From Macrotis lagotis (lineage: Eukaryota; Chordata; Mammalia; Peramelemorphia; Peramelidae): a stretch of DNA of 64,000 nucleotides. The stretch lies in assembly GCF_037893015.1 (NCBI RefSeq), contig NC_133663.1:2348378-2412377 (forward strand). The letters run 5' to 3'. The position numbers and the translations under genes are program-made. A model generated the notes under the pieces. That model was not told where the DNA came from. It saw only the letters and a program-made list of their open reading frames with translations, and did no database searches. Each line of letters starts with the position of its first letter. Position 1 is the first letter of the stretch. Shown in pieces: positions 35,426 through 47,978 of the stretch.

Positions 35426-35718
35426 GGCGGCGGCGGGGGGCGGGGCCCGCGGGCGCTCCTTCTCGGCTCGGCCCCCGGGCGCTGCCGTGGCGCCCGCGGG
35501 CCGCCCGATCGCGCGCCCCTCTCATTGGCCGGCCGAGGCCCCGCCCCGCCCGGCAGGCCCGCCCCCGCCCCGCCCCGCGCCGGCGCGTCCTGCCCGCGGC
35601 CCCGCCCCCGGCCCGCCCCGCCCCGGCCCGGCTCCCTGCGCCTCGGCCTCCGCCCCGGCCCCGCGTCCGCGCCCGGCCCTTCGCCCTCCGGCCCGCGCCC
35701 GCGCCCGGCCCAGGCAGC

Positions 35719-35771
35719 ATGAAGGTGGCGGTGGACTTCGAGGAGTGTCTCAAGGACTCGCCTCGCTTCCG
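35719..35771 (+). CDS. ACAP2: ACAP2 first coding exon (N terminus of Arf6 GAP)
   Basis: The ATG at 35719 has A at -3 and encodes MKVAVDFEECLKDSPRF plus two bases of an Arg codon. The exon ends at a GTGAGA donor (35772-35777). The residues DFEECLKDSPRFR are the hallmark start of the ACAP family: BAR, PH, Arf-GAP and ankyrin domains, a GTPase-activating protein for Arf6 that binds curved endosomal membranes. ACAP1 and ACAP3 share DFEEC/EFEEC.KDSPRFR. The MK..VDFEECLKDSPRFR form, and PPP1R2 upstream on the same strand as at human 3q29, favour ACAP2. The segment is the beginning of the BAR domain. All later exons lie beyond the window, so intron 1 is over 28 kb. A longer open frame upstream in the CpG island is an artefact of high G+C. 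Confidence 0.87.
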
Positions 35772-38700
35772 GTGAGACCCCCGCCCGGGGGGGAGGGGAG
35801 GGGGCGGGGCCCCGCTGTCAGGCGCCCTTCCCCCCCTGCGCCTGCGCCTGCGCCGTAACGGGCGGGGGAGGGGCGGGGGCGCCGGCCGCGCAGCGGCGGG
35901 AGAGTAAACTGAGGCAGCGGGGGGGGGGGGGCTTGGGGGGCGGCAGCGGCTGGAGGCCGGGGCCCCCCCGGGCTGCCCTCTTTAAGGGTGGGGGTCTCCC
36001 CTCGTCTCCGCTGACAGCCTCCCCGGCCCGAGCCCACCCTGGGCGCTGGGAGCTGGCGAGCCCTGCGTCCTGGCCCGGCGCGTGTTAGTGCGTGTGTGTG
36101 CATGTGTGCGCGTGTGCATGTATGTGCACGCGTGTGCTTGTATGTGCATGCGCGTGTGTGCTTGTATGTGCGCTTGTCTTCGTGTGTGGTGGGACTGTTG
36201 CACGGGCGCTGGTGCTGCGTGTCGCATGTTGGCGTGTGTTCGTGTGCTGGGTGGGTCGCATGTTGCATGTGCGTGTGTTTCCCCAGCCCCCATTGGCCCC
36301 CAGACTTGTCCGTCCCGTGGCCGCCCCCGGCCCCTTGGGGGGACGAGGACAACCCCCCCACTGGAAGCCCGAGGTGACGCTGCTGCCTTTCACCTTGACC
36401 TCCCGGGGCTTGATGGAATGGCCTGGGGTGCCGGGCTCGGGGTCCCTTGCCCCCTGAGTGGGCCCCGAGGGAGGCTCCAGACCCCCGGCCAGGGGCTGCT
36501 GCCCCCTGGCAGCCCTGGCAGCCCACTTGCTGTGACTCAGCAGTTTCCTTGGGGAGGAGAAGGAAGCCCTTCTCCCCCTGCAAGATGTGCCGGGGCCCAC
36601 GGTTCCACCCTTTGGTTTTGGAGATCAGGATGAAACCCCTCCAGGCCTGGTGTGGGGCCTGGCTCATGTGAGAGCTCGGACTTGGATACCAGGAGAGGAA
36701 GTCGGTGGAAGGTCCCTCGCCAAAGACGACTCACCATTGGAATGGTGGCATCGCCCGTACTGCTGGGGCCGAGGGGCATCTTTGTGGCTGACCCGATGGG
36801 GTGGCCGCCTTGAGGATTGGCCCCTGCTTGGAGCAGATCGTCATCTGTAGGAGATGGTCATTGGCCCTGGAGTCAGGCCTGTTGGTGCCTCTGTAAGTGG
36901 GGAGCACAGGAGGCCAGACCCTTTGAAGGCTTCAAAAGAATAATTGGTCTTGTTTAGCTTAGTTCCCAAGTTGGACAGACTTAGAGCGCTCCGAGGAGAA
37001 ACACTGGAGAACAGTCCATTTGTTCTCCTGTCCTGCGTTGACACGACCTACTGGACCTCGGTTTGACAGTTGTGTGTTTGTGTTTTCTGCAGTGTCCGAG
37101 GAGCCTGGGAGGCAGGCGGCTAACTTGTGAGGGTACCACTAACCCCAGCTCGGGGACTGAGGGGGGCGTCTGAGGCTCCCTTCCTGGCTCTAAGCCCAGC
37201 TGTCGTGCCTTCGAGGCTGGGCTCCTTTCTCTGAGGCCCAGGAAAATTTTGTCACTTGCCCGAGGTCAGGCCAGAAGCCAGTGGCCAGGCTGGGTCTCTA
37301 TCCAGGTTTTCTCCCTTCCCAGTCCCAGTCCCCCCCAGTCTCTCCTGGGGATGGGAGAAGGAGCTCACCCATGAAGCAGGAAAGAAAGGGAAGAAGAGGG
37401 AGAGGCAGACAATAGGCTCCAGTCTGGAGTCCCTCAGGACTGGATGGTCCTGTTAATATGAATCTAGTTAATGGTTAATTTAAATTACTGTCAGACATCA
37501 TTTAAAATTTAATGTGAACATGTGCTTTGTGTTTATTTTAAAACACATTTTAAAAGTTTATAAAAAAGCTTAAATATCTTAGTCTCCAACTCAAACAAAC
37601 ATACAAACTGAGGTTTTCACATTTTCCCCATAATGGAGAATGTACATTTTGATCAGGATTTGTTAAGAAAAGATTTCACCTATTTAGGTCTGAGTTTTAT
37701 GTTTGCATTGGAGCTTTCAAAGTTTACAAATACTTTAGGAAAATGGCAGATCTCTTAATTGCTAAACACATCTTCCTTTGGGAACTAAAAGCTGAACCCA
37801 CCACAAGTCCTTCATGCACAGTATTAACTTGAAATCCTTCCTGAGGGCGGAGACCTGGCTCTTCTGCTTGCACTCACTCCCTGTTGTATCAATTCATATT
37901 AATCATCCCATGCTTTTCTAGGCTGCTCTTTTCTTTCTGCCTTAGAGGAAAGATGGGGTGTTCTGTTTTGACCAGTGGAAGTCACATACTTGAACATACC
38001 CTGTGGGCAATGAGAGTAACGAGGTCTGACAGAGAGATGTGAAGGTCACACCAGGGAGGGCCTGTGGAGGGGGGCCTTAGAAAAGACTACATACACATCA
38101 TCGTGGTGTGGGAGGAAGAGCCTCTAAAGGACCTGAGAATGAACCTGGATGGGCCAGAAGAGGGCCAGTGAGGCCAGGGGAGAAGAGACCAGTGGGCCAG
38201 TGGTTCTTCCAAAGGAGCCCTGCCTTGGGGTTTGGGCCATGCTGCCAGCTTCCCCAAGACACCACATAGACACCGCCTCTGTGGGGAGCTAGTCGAGGTC
38301 CAGGGCAGATTCCTGGAGAAGCTCCTTGGGGCCTCCCTTCCACTCTGGCTCGACCACAGCAGCAGGTGACCATTATGGGAGCAATGAGGAGTATTGGTTG
38401 TGTGGCTCCCTCTCCTATGTCCTCTCCCTCCCATCTGTTCCCCGCCTTTCCAGCATTCCCCTATGGGCCATTGGCCTCTGCCAATGACTCTCCTGGCTCA
38501 GGCTCATTTTGGGTTTTTGGTCTTTTTATAATTTAGAGTTTTGAATCCCACATTCCCTCCCTGCCTTCTCTCTGCCCTCCCTGAGACTTGTGCAGTTATG
38601 GAAAACATTTCTATAGTCACCATAGTGAACAGGAAGACTCAAATAAAAGGAGATACTGAAAGTCAAAAAAGCCTGTTTTGGTCCATCATCATGTTCTCTG

Positions 38701-38850
38701 TGGAGGCGGCTAGTCTGTCTCGCCCTGCTTTGGGATCACTCACCCAGATCCCTCATCTCTGAGAAGAGCCATATTACGGACTAGGAGCAGTGAGTAGTCC
38801 ACTAGAGCATTTCCTAGGGGTGGGCGACCCCCAACAAAGAGTCGCTCTCC
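35772..38850 (+). other. ACAP2: ACAP2 intron 1, proximal part
   Basis: The first 330 bases remain CpG-rich with long G runs (about 35918-35940). A TG/CG microsatellite follows at 36076-36275. From about 36280 to 38850 no repeat was recognised, which makes this the cleanest long stretch in the intron and a reasonable place for intronic regulatory elements. Open frames here show no recognisable motif. Confidence 0.6.
36076..36275 (+). repeat. Imperfect (TG)n/(CG) microsatellite
   Basis: Alternating purine-pyrimidine sequence (gtgcgtgtgtgtgcatgtgt, gtgcacgcgtgtgcttgtat and so on) spanning about 150-200 bases, a classic Z-DNA-prone composition. Confidence 0.8.
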
Positions 38851-38889
38851 AAAGGAAGAAATTCAGACCTGGCCGTGCTCTGGCCACAG

Positions 38890-39130
38890 CAAGGGTCTGC
38901 TTGGTTCGATGCCGCTGCTCTCCAGAATGGCGGGCCAGTTTACAACTGCAGCAGCGGTACAGGCAGATCTCCATCTCCCCCCTTCAACATCCAATATTTT
39001 CCATTTTGTCTTATTAACCTCTCTGTTAGATGTGAGGCGCTGTCTCCTAATTGTTTTAATTTCTCTGCATTCCTCTGATCAGTAGAGATTCAGAGCATTT
39101 AAAAATATAACTATAGATAACTTGAGTACT
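38890..39130 (-). mobile_element. L1 ORF2 fragment
   Basis: ctctccagaatggcgggcca, then tgttttaatttctctgcatt and the 'cagagcat' block resemble the minus-strand L1 copies at 51780-51970. Confidence 0.7.
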
Positions 39131-39262
39131 TTACTCAGAGCCAACCTACCGGCTTTCTCTTCCTTGACTACTTTGTGGTTGGGGTCCTTTGTATTATTCT
39201 CCTCCCATTCTCCTCTGTCCCTTAAATATGCTTTTTCTTCTTCAACGAGAGGATGATTTTTC

Positions 39263-39405
39263 AGGGGCAGCTAGGTGGTGCAGTGGGTAGAGCACCGGCC
39301 CTGGAGTCAGGAGGACCTGAGTTCAAATCCGACCTCAGACACTTAATTACCTAGCTGTGTGACCTTGGGCAAGCCACTTAACCCCATTACCTTGCAAAAA
39401 AAAAA
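39263..39405 (+). mobile_element. WSINE-like SINE, full length
   Basis: A well-preserved copy flanked by the perfect 15-bp duplication AGAGGATGATTTTTC at 39248-39262 and 39406-39420; sense to ACAP2. Confidence 0.95.
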
Positions 39406-39420
39406 AGAGGATGATTTTTC

Positions 39421-40184
39421 CTCCTTTAACTGTTGTATTCTTTCCCAGCCTCCTCCAGCCTTTTCGTTCACTCCTCTGGGAAGCCTAGCATTACCTGGTT
39501 GGTGAGACCTGCCTCCTTAGGTTTCAGGGAGCCCTTTGTGAAAGTCTCACAATTTCATTTAGAAGCTTTCAGGTCTGATTTCCAGTTGATTTAGAATCAT
39601 TGTTTCAGAATCATGTTGTGATCTCAAAACCATTTGATTTGAGCCACTGTACCACACTCTGAGTGTAGAGCATTCTTCCCAGGGCTTGGTGGTGGAACCT
39701 GGAATGCCAGTTCTGGGGTGGTGGTGGGGCCATGTCAAGAAACAGGACCAGGCAGGAACCCGAGTTGGACAGGCTGGGGAGGCTCCCGGCAGGTCGGGCA
39801 GGCTTGGGTGGCTGTGGTGGCAGACAGAATGGGCTTGAGTTCCACTCCTCTTAGGACCTCTGGGCCAAGGAAGGAGGCTGAACTGGCCTCCAGCCAGGAA
39901 TCAGGGCTGTTCTACCAGAGCTCCATGAAGACAGGGACAGTATCTTCTGTAAACTTATATTGGAAGAGGGAACTAGCACTAGAATCTATCTTTAGGAAAT
40001 GTCTGAGTGTATTTTAAAAAGTCAAAAAGGTTTGCTATTTATATCAAATTTAATTGATTTGAGAAACAAAATTAGACTTTACACTATTCCTTTTCATTAA
40101 TTAATCTATTTGATCCTAAAAAAATTAATTAAAAAAATCAACCTTTGAACAATGTCAAGCAGAGAGCTAAAATTAGAAGGTCAT
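39421..40184 (+). other. ACAP2: ACAP2 intron 1, unassigned
   Basis: Nothing recognised. Confidence 0.5.
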
Positions 40185-40310
40185 CCTTTTTTTATTTTTT
40201 ACAAAGTTTTTGGGGTTATGTTATTTGTACCCAGATAACATCAAGTGCCTGAGGTTGGATTTGAACTTTCGGCCTCTGACCTCCAGGGCTGGTTCAACCA
40301 GCTGCCCCCA
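40185..40310 (-). mobile_element. WSINE/MIR-type SINE, old
   Basis: Diverged copy: gaggttggatttgaactttc and a head ending accagctgcccc. Confidence 0.6.
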
Positions 40311-40314
40311 AATA

Positions 40315-41400
40315 TATTTTATGGTTCTAGGGCATACCAAGAGACTACAGACTTTATTCTAGTTTTTTTTTTTTATAAAAGAATTAAAACTAGCCAAGTG
40401 TTTTATGAAGTGCCTACTACAGTGGGATACAGAAAGGGGCTTGCCCTCAAGGAGTTCATCATTCACTGAGAAGACCATAAACCCACACATATATCTGCCT
40501 GGCGAGCTAGGCACTGGATAAAGAGGAATTAATTCAAAGAGGGAGAGCACTGGAATTAGGAGCCATCTGGGGGAAGGCTTTCTTGTGTTGGAACTTGAAG
40601 CAAGCCCGGGAAGGCCAGAGTCAGAGAAGAGGGGACTGGGGTGGGCAGCCCCCAAGAGAAAGCTGCCAGCCAGGAGTTGGGACCCTGGTGGGTGGACTGG
40701 GGGGCAGGGAATAAAGTATAAGGAGACCAGAAAGGGCAGTGGGGGCTGCTGGAATGGATTGCATAGGAGTGGTCAGACTTAAGCTCTAGAAAATCACTTT
40801 AGTGACTACGGGGAGATGCCTGCAGATCACTGCAATGATCCAGGCTGGAGGTGATGGAGGCTGTCTCAGGGTTGGGGAGAGGTGAGAAGGGGGCATGTTG
40901 AAGATAGATAGGATGCAAAGGTGAAAGCAGCAGGCCTTGACTATCTGTCAGTGAGGGAGGTGACATAGGGAGGAGCCCAGGATGTCTCTTGGTCCACACC
41001 TGAGGGCCTGGGGGGATGACCCCTCCTGGAATAGGGAAGGTAGGAGGGAAGGAGTTTGGCAGGGGCTAACAAGTTCCCAAAGGTGTCAACAGGAATTAAC
41101 TAAGAGAGTATAACAAACATTTTTGACTTTAAAAAATACTTGATTTTCTTTGCTACCTTTTGTTTTTGTGTCACCTTCGCTTTTGTATGTCTTTCTTTTC
41201 CTTCTGCCCACTGTGCCATCCTTTGAAACAAATAAAAAAGGAAAAAGAAAAAAGAAGGCAGTTTAGCAAAACCAAGCAGCACATCCACAAAATCTGGCAG
41301 TGTTTTCAGGGTTCACACACATAATTCTCCACCAAGAAGGGAGAGTAGGTAGTGTTACAGAATTCTCAGTGTCAGGGAAGAAGTTAAACTAGTTATGGGC
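40315..41400 (+). other. ACAP2: ACAP2 intron 1, unassigned
   Basis: No repeat was confidently recognised. A MIR-like stretch (aagtgcctactacagtggga) may lie at 40385-40480. Confidence 0.45.
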
Positions 41401-43179
41401 CCACACTCATGGCCCTTAATCCTTTAAAGCCTGTCTCCTTCCAACATTTTATTTATATTTATAGTATTAGAATTGTTTATCTTAACTAATGTATTTTTCC
41501 CAAATATCACCCTTTTTTCTCCACATGTATCCTTCATTTTGCATTCCCCATAAAAAGAAACAAGATAGCTCCTGTAACATGAAGTATAGTCAAGGATAAT
41601 AAATTCCTGTGTTGGCCACGTCCACAAACATATATTTTGCTCTGCATGGGGTCCCTAAGTTCTTTTTCTGGAGGTAGGTGGCATATTTCATTAGTCCTCA
41701 GGAATCATGGTTGATCGTCAGTCTTTCAGAAAGAAGCATTTTTACAGTATTGATGTTCTAGGGTCAATTTTTCTTCTTGTACTGCTTCCTTCATTCTGTT
41801 TGAGTCCATAAAAGCCTTCCCAAGGCTCTCTGAAATTGCCTCTTCATTGATTACTATTCCGTCATTTTCCATTCTGTTCAAAAAACTATAATTTGTTGAG
41901 CCTTCCCCAGTTGATTCCTTAGTACTCAGTTCTTTGCCACCAAAAACCAAAAAAGCTGCTATAAATATTCTTGTTCATCTGGGCCTTGTCCCTTTTCCTT
42001 CATCTCTAAGGTCTAGGCACAGAAGTGGTCTTCAGGCCAAGGATAGGCCCATTTTAGTTACTTGCTGAGTATTGTCTCAAATGGTTTTCCAGAATGGCAA
42101 GACCACCCATTGTGTCTCAGTGCATCTATTCTTCCATTTTCTCTAGTATTTTATCATTTTTCTTTTTTGGTTACGTTTGTTAATCTGATAAGAGTGAAGT
42201 GGAACCCAGAGTTTCTTAATTTTGCATTTCTCTAATAACGATTTGTAGCATTTTTAAAATGAATAATTTTCATCCATTTGTACATGCATATTTCCAAGTT
42301 ACAAAATTTCTCTCCACCCTCCCTTCCCAATTCCCTCCCCTCAGCAGGGAAGAGTCAGATTAGCATTTAATGTACATATTTTATTAAGTATTAGTTTGGC
42401 ATGAAGAATTAGGATTAAGGGAAAGAGACATAAGAAATGATTTTTATAAAGTGTTAATCAGATTCAGAAGGGTTGTTTTTTTCCTGTGTATTTTGTTTTG
42501 TTTTGTTTTTCTTTCCCTGGTTGGGGATAACATAGTCCATAACCAGTCAAATACAGTTATCCTAGCTCTCTGGACTGTCAAGAGGAGTTGCTTCCATCAA
42601 GGTTGTTCATCTCATAATGTTGTTGATGCGTACATTGTTCTCTTGGTTCTGCTTCCTTCATTCAGCATCAGATCCTGTAACTCATTTCATGCTTTTCTAG
42701 AGTCCGACCATTTATGATTTCTTATAGAACAGTAATATTTCATAGTATTCGTGTACCATAACTTGTTTATCCATTCCCCAATGGATGGGCATCCTCTCAA
42801 TTTCCAATTCTTTGTCACCACAAAAAGACTGCTATGAATATTTGGAACATGTAAGACTTTTCCCATTTTTTACAATTTCTTCTGGATTTAGTTCTACGAT
42901 TGGAATTGCTGAGTCAAAGAGTATGAACAGTTTTATGGGTCTTTGGGCATAGTTCCATATTGTGTAGCATTTAAAAAAAATATAGCTTGAATTTCTTTCC
43001 TTGAGAATTACCTTTTCATCTCCTTTGACCATTTATCATTTAGAGAATAATTCTTCTTTTTTATAAACTTAAATAAATTCCTTATGTATCTTAGAAATAA
43101 GACCTTCCTTTATAAGAGAAGCTTGCTGCAGTGATTTTTTCCCTTCTAGTTAATGTTGTTTCAGGCTCTTCTGACAGTT

Positions 43180-43372
43180 TTCTTGGCAGAAGTACTGGAG
43201 TGGGTTGCCATTTCCTTCTCCAGTTAACTCTACCTATGAGGAAACTGAGGCAAGCAGGGTTAAGTAATTTGTCCAGGGTCACAAAGGTCTGAGACTAGAT
43301 TTGAACTCATCAAGATTAGTCTTCCAGACTCTGGTTTTGGCACTCTTATCTACTAGCTGCTTAGATCAGGAA
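43180..43372 (-). mobile_element. MAR1-type SINE
   Basis: ggagtgggttgccatttcct and ctatgaggaaactgaggcaa, ending ctactagctgct. Confidence 0.8.
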
Positions 43373-43759
43373 ACCAGTTAATGGGTCTCCTTAAAATCTT
43401 AACTGTTTTCAATTTGTTTGCAAAAGCTTTTAAAATTTTATGTAATAAAAATTGACCTTTTTTTACTGTGATCTCTATCCTTTGTTTGCTTTTTAACCCT
43501 TCTGTTCATAGCGCTGTGAGTAATTTCTTCCTGTTCTTGTAAATGGTTTGTGATACAGCCTTTTACTTGGAGATCTTAATGTACATTTGGAGCTGATCTT
43601 GGAGTAGAGTGTACGATGTTGTTATAAACCCAATTTCTGAACGACTGTCCAATTCTCCTCCACACTCACTCCACCATCTCCCCCAGTTGCTGTCAGCTCG
43701 CAAATCCCTATCCTAGTAACAGGGATCTGAATTTACTGAATATTAGACCAACAGTAACA

Positions 43760-44010
43760 ACAGCAAAGAAGAAGAATCTGCTAAGGGCTAGAATTTATAG
43801 AGCATTTTAGGGTTTGCCAAGGACTTTACTTTTGTCCTCTCATCGGGTCCTCACTGCACCCCTGGGAGGTCGGGTCTTTTATAATCTTCATTTACAGTTG
43901 AGGAACCAGAGGAGAGCAGAGGTAAAGTGATGAAACCAAGGTCTTGTTTCTGAGGCTGGATTTGAACAGAAATCTTTCTGACTTCTAAGTCTAGGACTTT
44001 CTATGTTGGT
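43760..44010 (-). mobile_element. MIR/THER-type SINE
   Basis: Shows agggtttgccaaggacttta, ctcactgcacccctgggagg, then ttgaggaaccagaggagagc. The orientation is uncertain. Confidence 0.5.
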
Positions 44011-44787
44011 CAGTCTCTGCTTAGACCTAGGTTACTTGGTTTGTTTGAGTCTCTAATTTTTAGAAACTATCAAACTGTTTGTGATGATTCTAACTGGTGC
44101 TGCTATCCTACTTCCTTCTTTTTACCCCTCCCATTATTTCCCTTTTGTTTCTCCAGATAAATCTAAAAAAAATTTTATTTTAGTTCCATAAAGTATTCAT
44201 TTGATAGTTTGGTGTTGTACTGAATAGGTAATTTAATTTAGGAAGCATTGGCCATTTTTATTATATTGGTTAGGCAAATCAATGAGCAATGGATATTTCC
44301 AGTTATTTAGTTCTGACTTAATTTCTGTAAATGCTGTTTTGTAGTTGTTTTTATATAGTTTTTAAGTGTTTCTTGTGTGTAGACTGAAGTATTTTAATAT
44401 TCTTTGATTATATTAAAGAAAAGTTCTCTTTCTGTCTTTTCCTTTTGGGTTTTATTGGTATTAATACCAAAATGTTGATGAGTTCTTTGAATTTATTTCA
44501 TATTCTGCTGCTTTGCTGCAATTATGTTTCAATTATTTTTGGGGTTGACTAGGATTCTTTTAAGCATATCATAGGATCATCTGCAAAAATAAGTCATTTT
44601 ATTTCTTCCTTTTCTATGCTTGTGCTTTCCTTTTTGTATTCGTGTAACTTTCATTTCTAGCACTATGTCAAAATTGTAATGTTGATGAAGGATGCCATTT
44701 CTGTGTCTCGGGTCAGACAGGACTCAAGTTTATCCCCATTCCTTGCAATGCTAATTTTGTTTCAGACATATACTATATATCAGGTTA

Positions 44788-44972
44788 AGGAAAAGTCCTT
44801 TTCTTTCTTTCTTTTTCTTTTTTCTTTTTTTTGCAAGGCAGTGGGGTTAAGTGACTTGCCCACAGTCACACAACTAGGCAATTATTATTAAGTCTCTGAG
44901 ACTTAGATTTGAACTCAGATCCTCCTGACTCCAGTGCCGGTGCTCTATCCATTGTGCCACCTAGTTGCCCCA
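44788..44972 (-). mobile_element. WSINE-like SINE with pyrimidine-rich tail
   Basis: The tail is a C/T-mixed tract, then ttgcaaggcagtggggttaa and the head gccacctagttgcccc. AGTCCTTTT flanks both sides. Confidence 0.9.
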
Positions 44973-45504
44973 GTCCTTTTATTTCTATGTTTTCTATTTC
45001 TGTAATCATGATTTTGGTTCTTGTTAATAATATTAATATTATTATGTTTCTAGTTTTCCTAATATTAAACTAATTCTGAATTCCTGTAAAAATCTAAACT
45101 GGTCATGGTGTTTCATCTTTGTGATGTGTTGTTACAGAATTTCTGTACAATTTTAAAATAAAATATCAACCTTGATATTGATTAGGGATGTTGGTTTTAA
45201 AATAAACCATCTAAAAACTGGCATTTCCATAGTTCAATCAAATCTTTAGAATTGTTATTATTTCTATAGTTAATTTTTGAACTTTTTCATTCTCAGGTCC
45301 TTTGTTGTATGTAAACTTTATCATATTTCCTTCTTGTTTATTTTCTTGGTTAGTTTTTTCCTACCCCTACTAACCTAGTTTTGCTGTCTCCTGTAACTAG
45401 TTTATAACTTTTCCTTCTAAGTACTGCAATGCTTTGCCATTTGGTACATATGTTAAATAATGAAATTAATTAATTGTTTATGGTACTTTTAGCTATGAGT
45501 AGTT

Positions 45505-45656
45505 TTTTGTTTTTTTTGCAAGGCAGTGGGGTTAAGTGATTTGCCCATGGTCATACAGCTAGGTAACTTTTTTTTTAAGTGTCTGAGGTCGAATTTGAAC
45601 TCAGGTCCTCCTGACTTCAGGGCCAGTATCCTATCTACTGTGCCACCTAGCTGCCC
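45505..45656 (-). mobile_element. WSINE-like SINE
   Basis: tttgcaaggcagtggggtta to gccacctagctgccc. Confidence 0.9.
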
Positions 45657-45960
45657 TTCTCTATCTTCTAAAATTAAGTCCATTTTTGCAATTGTCTGAG
45701 ATCATAGTTACTACCCTTACTTTTTTTGAGTTCATTTGGGTCATTCTGATTTTTCTTCAATCCCTTATCTTTACTGTATGTGAGTCTTTATATTTTAAGT
45801 GAATAACTTGTAAGGAACATATCATTGGATATTACTTTATAATCCATTTTGCTATTCTCTTCTGTTTTATGAATATCCTCATCCCATTCATAGTAAGATT
45901 GTTCATTGTATATTTCCCTCCATCTTAATTTATTTATTTTTTCTCTTTTTGCTGTTGGAT

Positions 45961-47790
45961 CAGAATTACTCTGCTCTTTGTTTTCAAGGCAGGAAACAAA
46001 GAGATCATCAAGCTATGTAGCATCAGAAATAAGAAAGCCATGCCTCAGTTTTATATTATGGACATTTCCTTAGAGGGGAATAGGAAAGAGATGGAAGAAG
46101 AAAGGGAAAGAGATGGAAGAAGAAAGGGAGCCTGTGAGGACAAGAGGGAAGAAGACCAAAAGCTCTGGGAGAGGACCCCACATGGTTTCTGTCCTCTCCT
46201 TCACTAACAGATATGCTGTGGGCCCAGAGAGCCAGGAGCCTCCCACGTAACACACACCAGGGGTCCTGAGCCACCCTTCTTCTCATTCCATTATCAACCA
46301 GGCTGGTCATGAAGTTCCTTCCAGCATCACTGCCTCTGTCTGCTGTCATATAGCAGAGTGAGTCCCTGAAAAAAGGGGATTTGTCTTGCTTTGTGGGAAA
46401 GCACTGTGTTTTACTGGGAGCTCTATCAGAAATAGATTATATGCATATTATACAGAGCAGAGCATCCCCAGAGTCTTAGTTTTAAGCTTTAAAAGCTTAA
46501 TAGCTTAAAAATCTTTGAGGGTGCCCTTTATCTATTCTATATAAATCATAAATACAAAATGCATACACACATATGTATATAAATAATACAAATATGTAGC
46601 AATGAGGAGTCGGGCTGATCTACAGATGTTTATTGTATCCAGCCAAGAAAAAGGTTTTCAACTTAAGCCAAGAGCCAGATTGTATCTACAGACCAGTTAG
46701 TCCTCCGTTCCTGATCTAGAACAGTGTGATGGCTCTGACCTCAAATATCAGTTTGCATCTCCACTTCACTACTTGTTGATGCTGTGATCTTGGAGATAAA
46801 AATCCCGTGTAACAAATAAAGTAGTTACAAAACCGATTCTCATAGTGTCCATCTCTAGAAACGCATGTCTGCTCATTGTGACATCTTACCTCTTCCTCTG
46901 GAGGTGAATAACATACTTTATCATGGACCTCTGGAAACATCAGAGTCTTCTAGTTTTTCCAAGTGCTTTTTTTTTTTTATTACGGTTGTTATTCTTGGGG
47001 AAATTGTTCTTTTGCTGCTGCTCACTTGACTTTACATCAAAGGCTCCTCCTAAGTTTCTCATCTCCTGACTGACCCCAGCCTGCTGACTGTTCTTCCACA
47101 AGACCCTCCATCTCCTGGCTCCTTCCTGCCATGTCTCGATTTCTTTCAGCCCTTTCATCATGCCTCATGGCCCAATATTCCATGACATTTCATATACCTT
47201 AATTTGTTCAGCCATTACTTGTCCAAGAATTGACAACAGAGCTTGAACATCTAACCAAAAAGAAAATCTTTGTGACGAGCTTTATAAGTTGAGGAGTGTT
47301 ATATAAATACGAACTATTATTGTTAAGCTTTTGCTTTTCATTTCTTTTTCATTCATTCTCTTAATTTTCCCTTCAGGATCAGGAAGTTTGTTTTGCTTGT
47401 GACTGTTTGCTACTGAGTGTTATCTACCTTCCTTTCCTTTCCATCCCTGTTTGTTTCCTTGTCTAACTTATGTATTTCTACAGAAAGATCCCTGTGAGTT
47501 TGAATAAGAACTCCCTGAATTGGTCTCTTGTATTAAAATTTGTACTATTCAAAAGCTAATTTTGTAGAATATGATCATTGGTTTCAACCTAATGGAAATT
47601 TGCCACCAGTCTTAAAGGGATTCATTATTTGTACTAATTGGGACCTGGCTGTCCATCTGTTGTGTCCATTTGTGTCTATTCTGTCTATTTTAGATAAAAG
47701 TGAGGCTCATCTGTTGCCTACTCCCCCACCTGTTTCTTCTGTTTATGTCATCTTCTCATATAGCCTAATTAAAAAAAATGACAAATTGAA
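45961..47790 (+). other. ACAP2: ACAP2 intron 1, mostly unassigned
   Basis: A short tandem duplication (gaaagggaaagagatggaag type, about 46082-46126) and a small L1-like minus-strand piece (ttaatttgttcagccattac, about 47200) are visible. The rest is unrecognised. Confidence 0.45.
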
Positions 47791-47794
47791 TTGG

Positions 47795-47978
47795 AATGAG
47801 GGGGTGCTGTGCTAAGTCAGCAGCCTCACTTTCTCCCCCAGAGCTAACTGGGTTCAGTGGCTGGGTGTGAATCAGGATGACTGGAGATGGCCCTGGAGGT
47901 GGGGCAGTCAGGGTCAAATGACTTGTCCAAAGTCATGCAGGTACATCTGACTCTCAGACTGAAGGTCTTTCCACTGCA
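47795..47978 (-). mobile_element. RTE-tailed tRNA SINE, 5' part
   Basis: Body ggatgactggagatggccct and head-side tgacttgtccaaagtcatgc. The RTE-like tail is mostly missing. Confidence 0.75.

Larger units (their letters stand above)
34140..36100 (+). promoter_or_regulatory. ACAP2: CpG island promoter of ACAP2
   Basis: Extreme G+C with abundant CpG begins at about 34140 and ends at about 36100, enclosing the first coding exon. Dense GC boxes (ccccgccccg and ggggcggggc types) occur at 35430-35660. No TATA box is evident, so dispersed initiation is expected. The transcription start cannot be placed from sequence alone; the 35.3-35.7 kb region is likely. Confidence 0.85.
41400..45960 (-). mobile_element. 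L1 LINE remnants (at least two copies), interrupted
   Basis: Minus-strand L1. One 3' end lies at about 41640-42290. A second copy starts at about 42290, with the typical 3' UTR ctccaccctcccttcccaat and the coding end ttatccattccccaatggat. ORF2 remnants continue to about 45960. MAR1, MIR-type and WSINE copies interrupt it. No open ORF2 remains. Confidence 0.75.

Noticed and set aside
34117..35775. A 552-codon + strand open frame, and overlapping frames of 463 (+) and about 300 codons (-), across the CpG island
   Set aside because: The 40-bp minisatellite and extreme G+C make stops rare in every frame. The translations are Pro/Ala/Arg/Gly-rich repeats with no domain. Only the last 17-18 codons of the first frame are ACAP2 coding.
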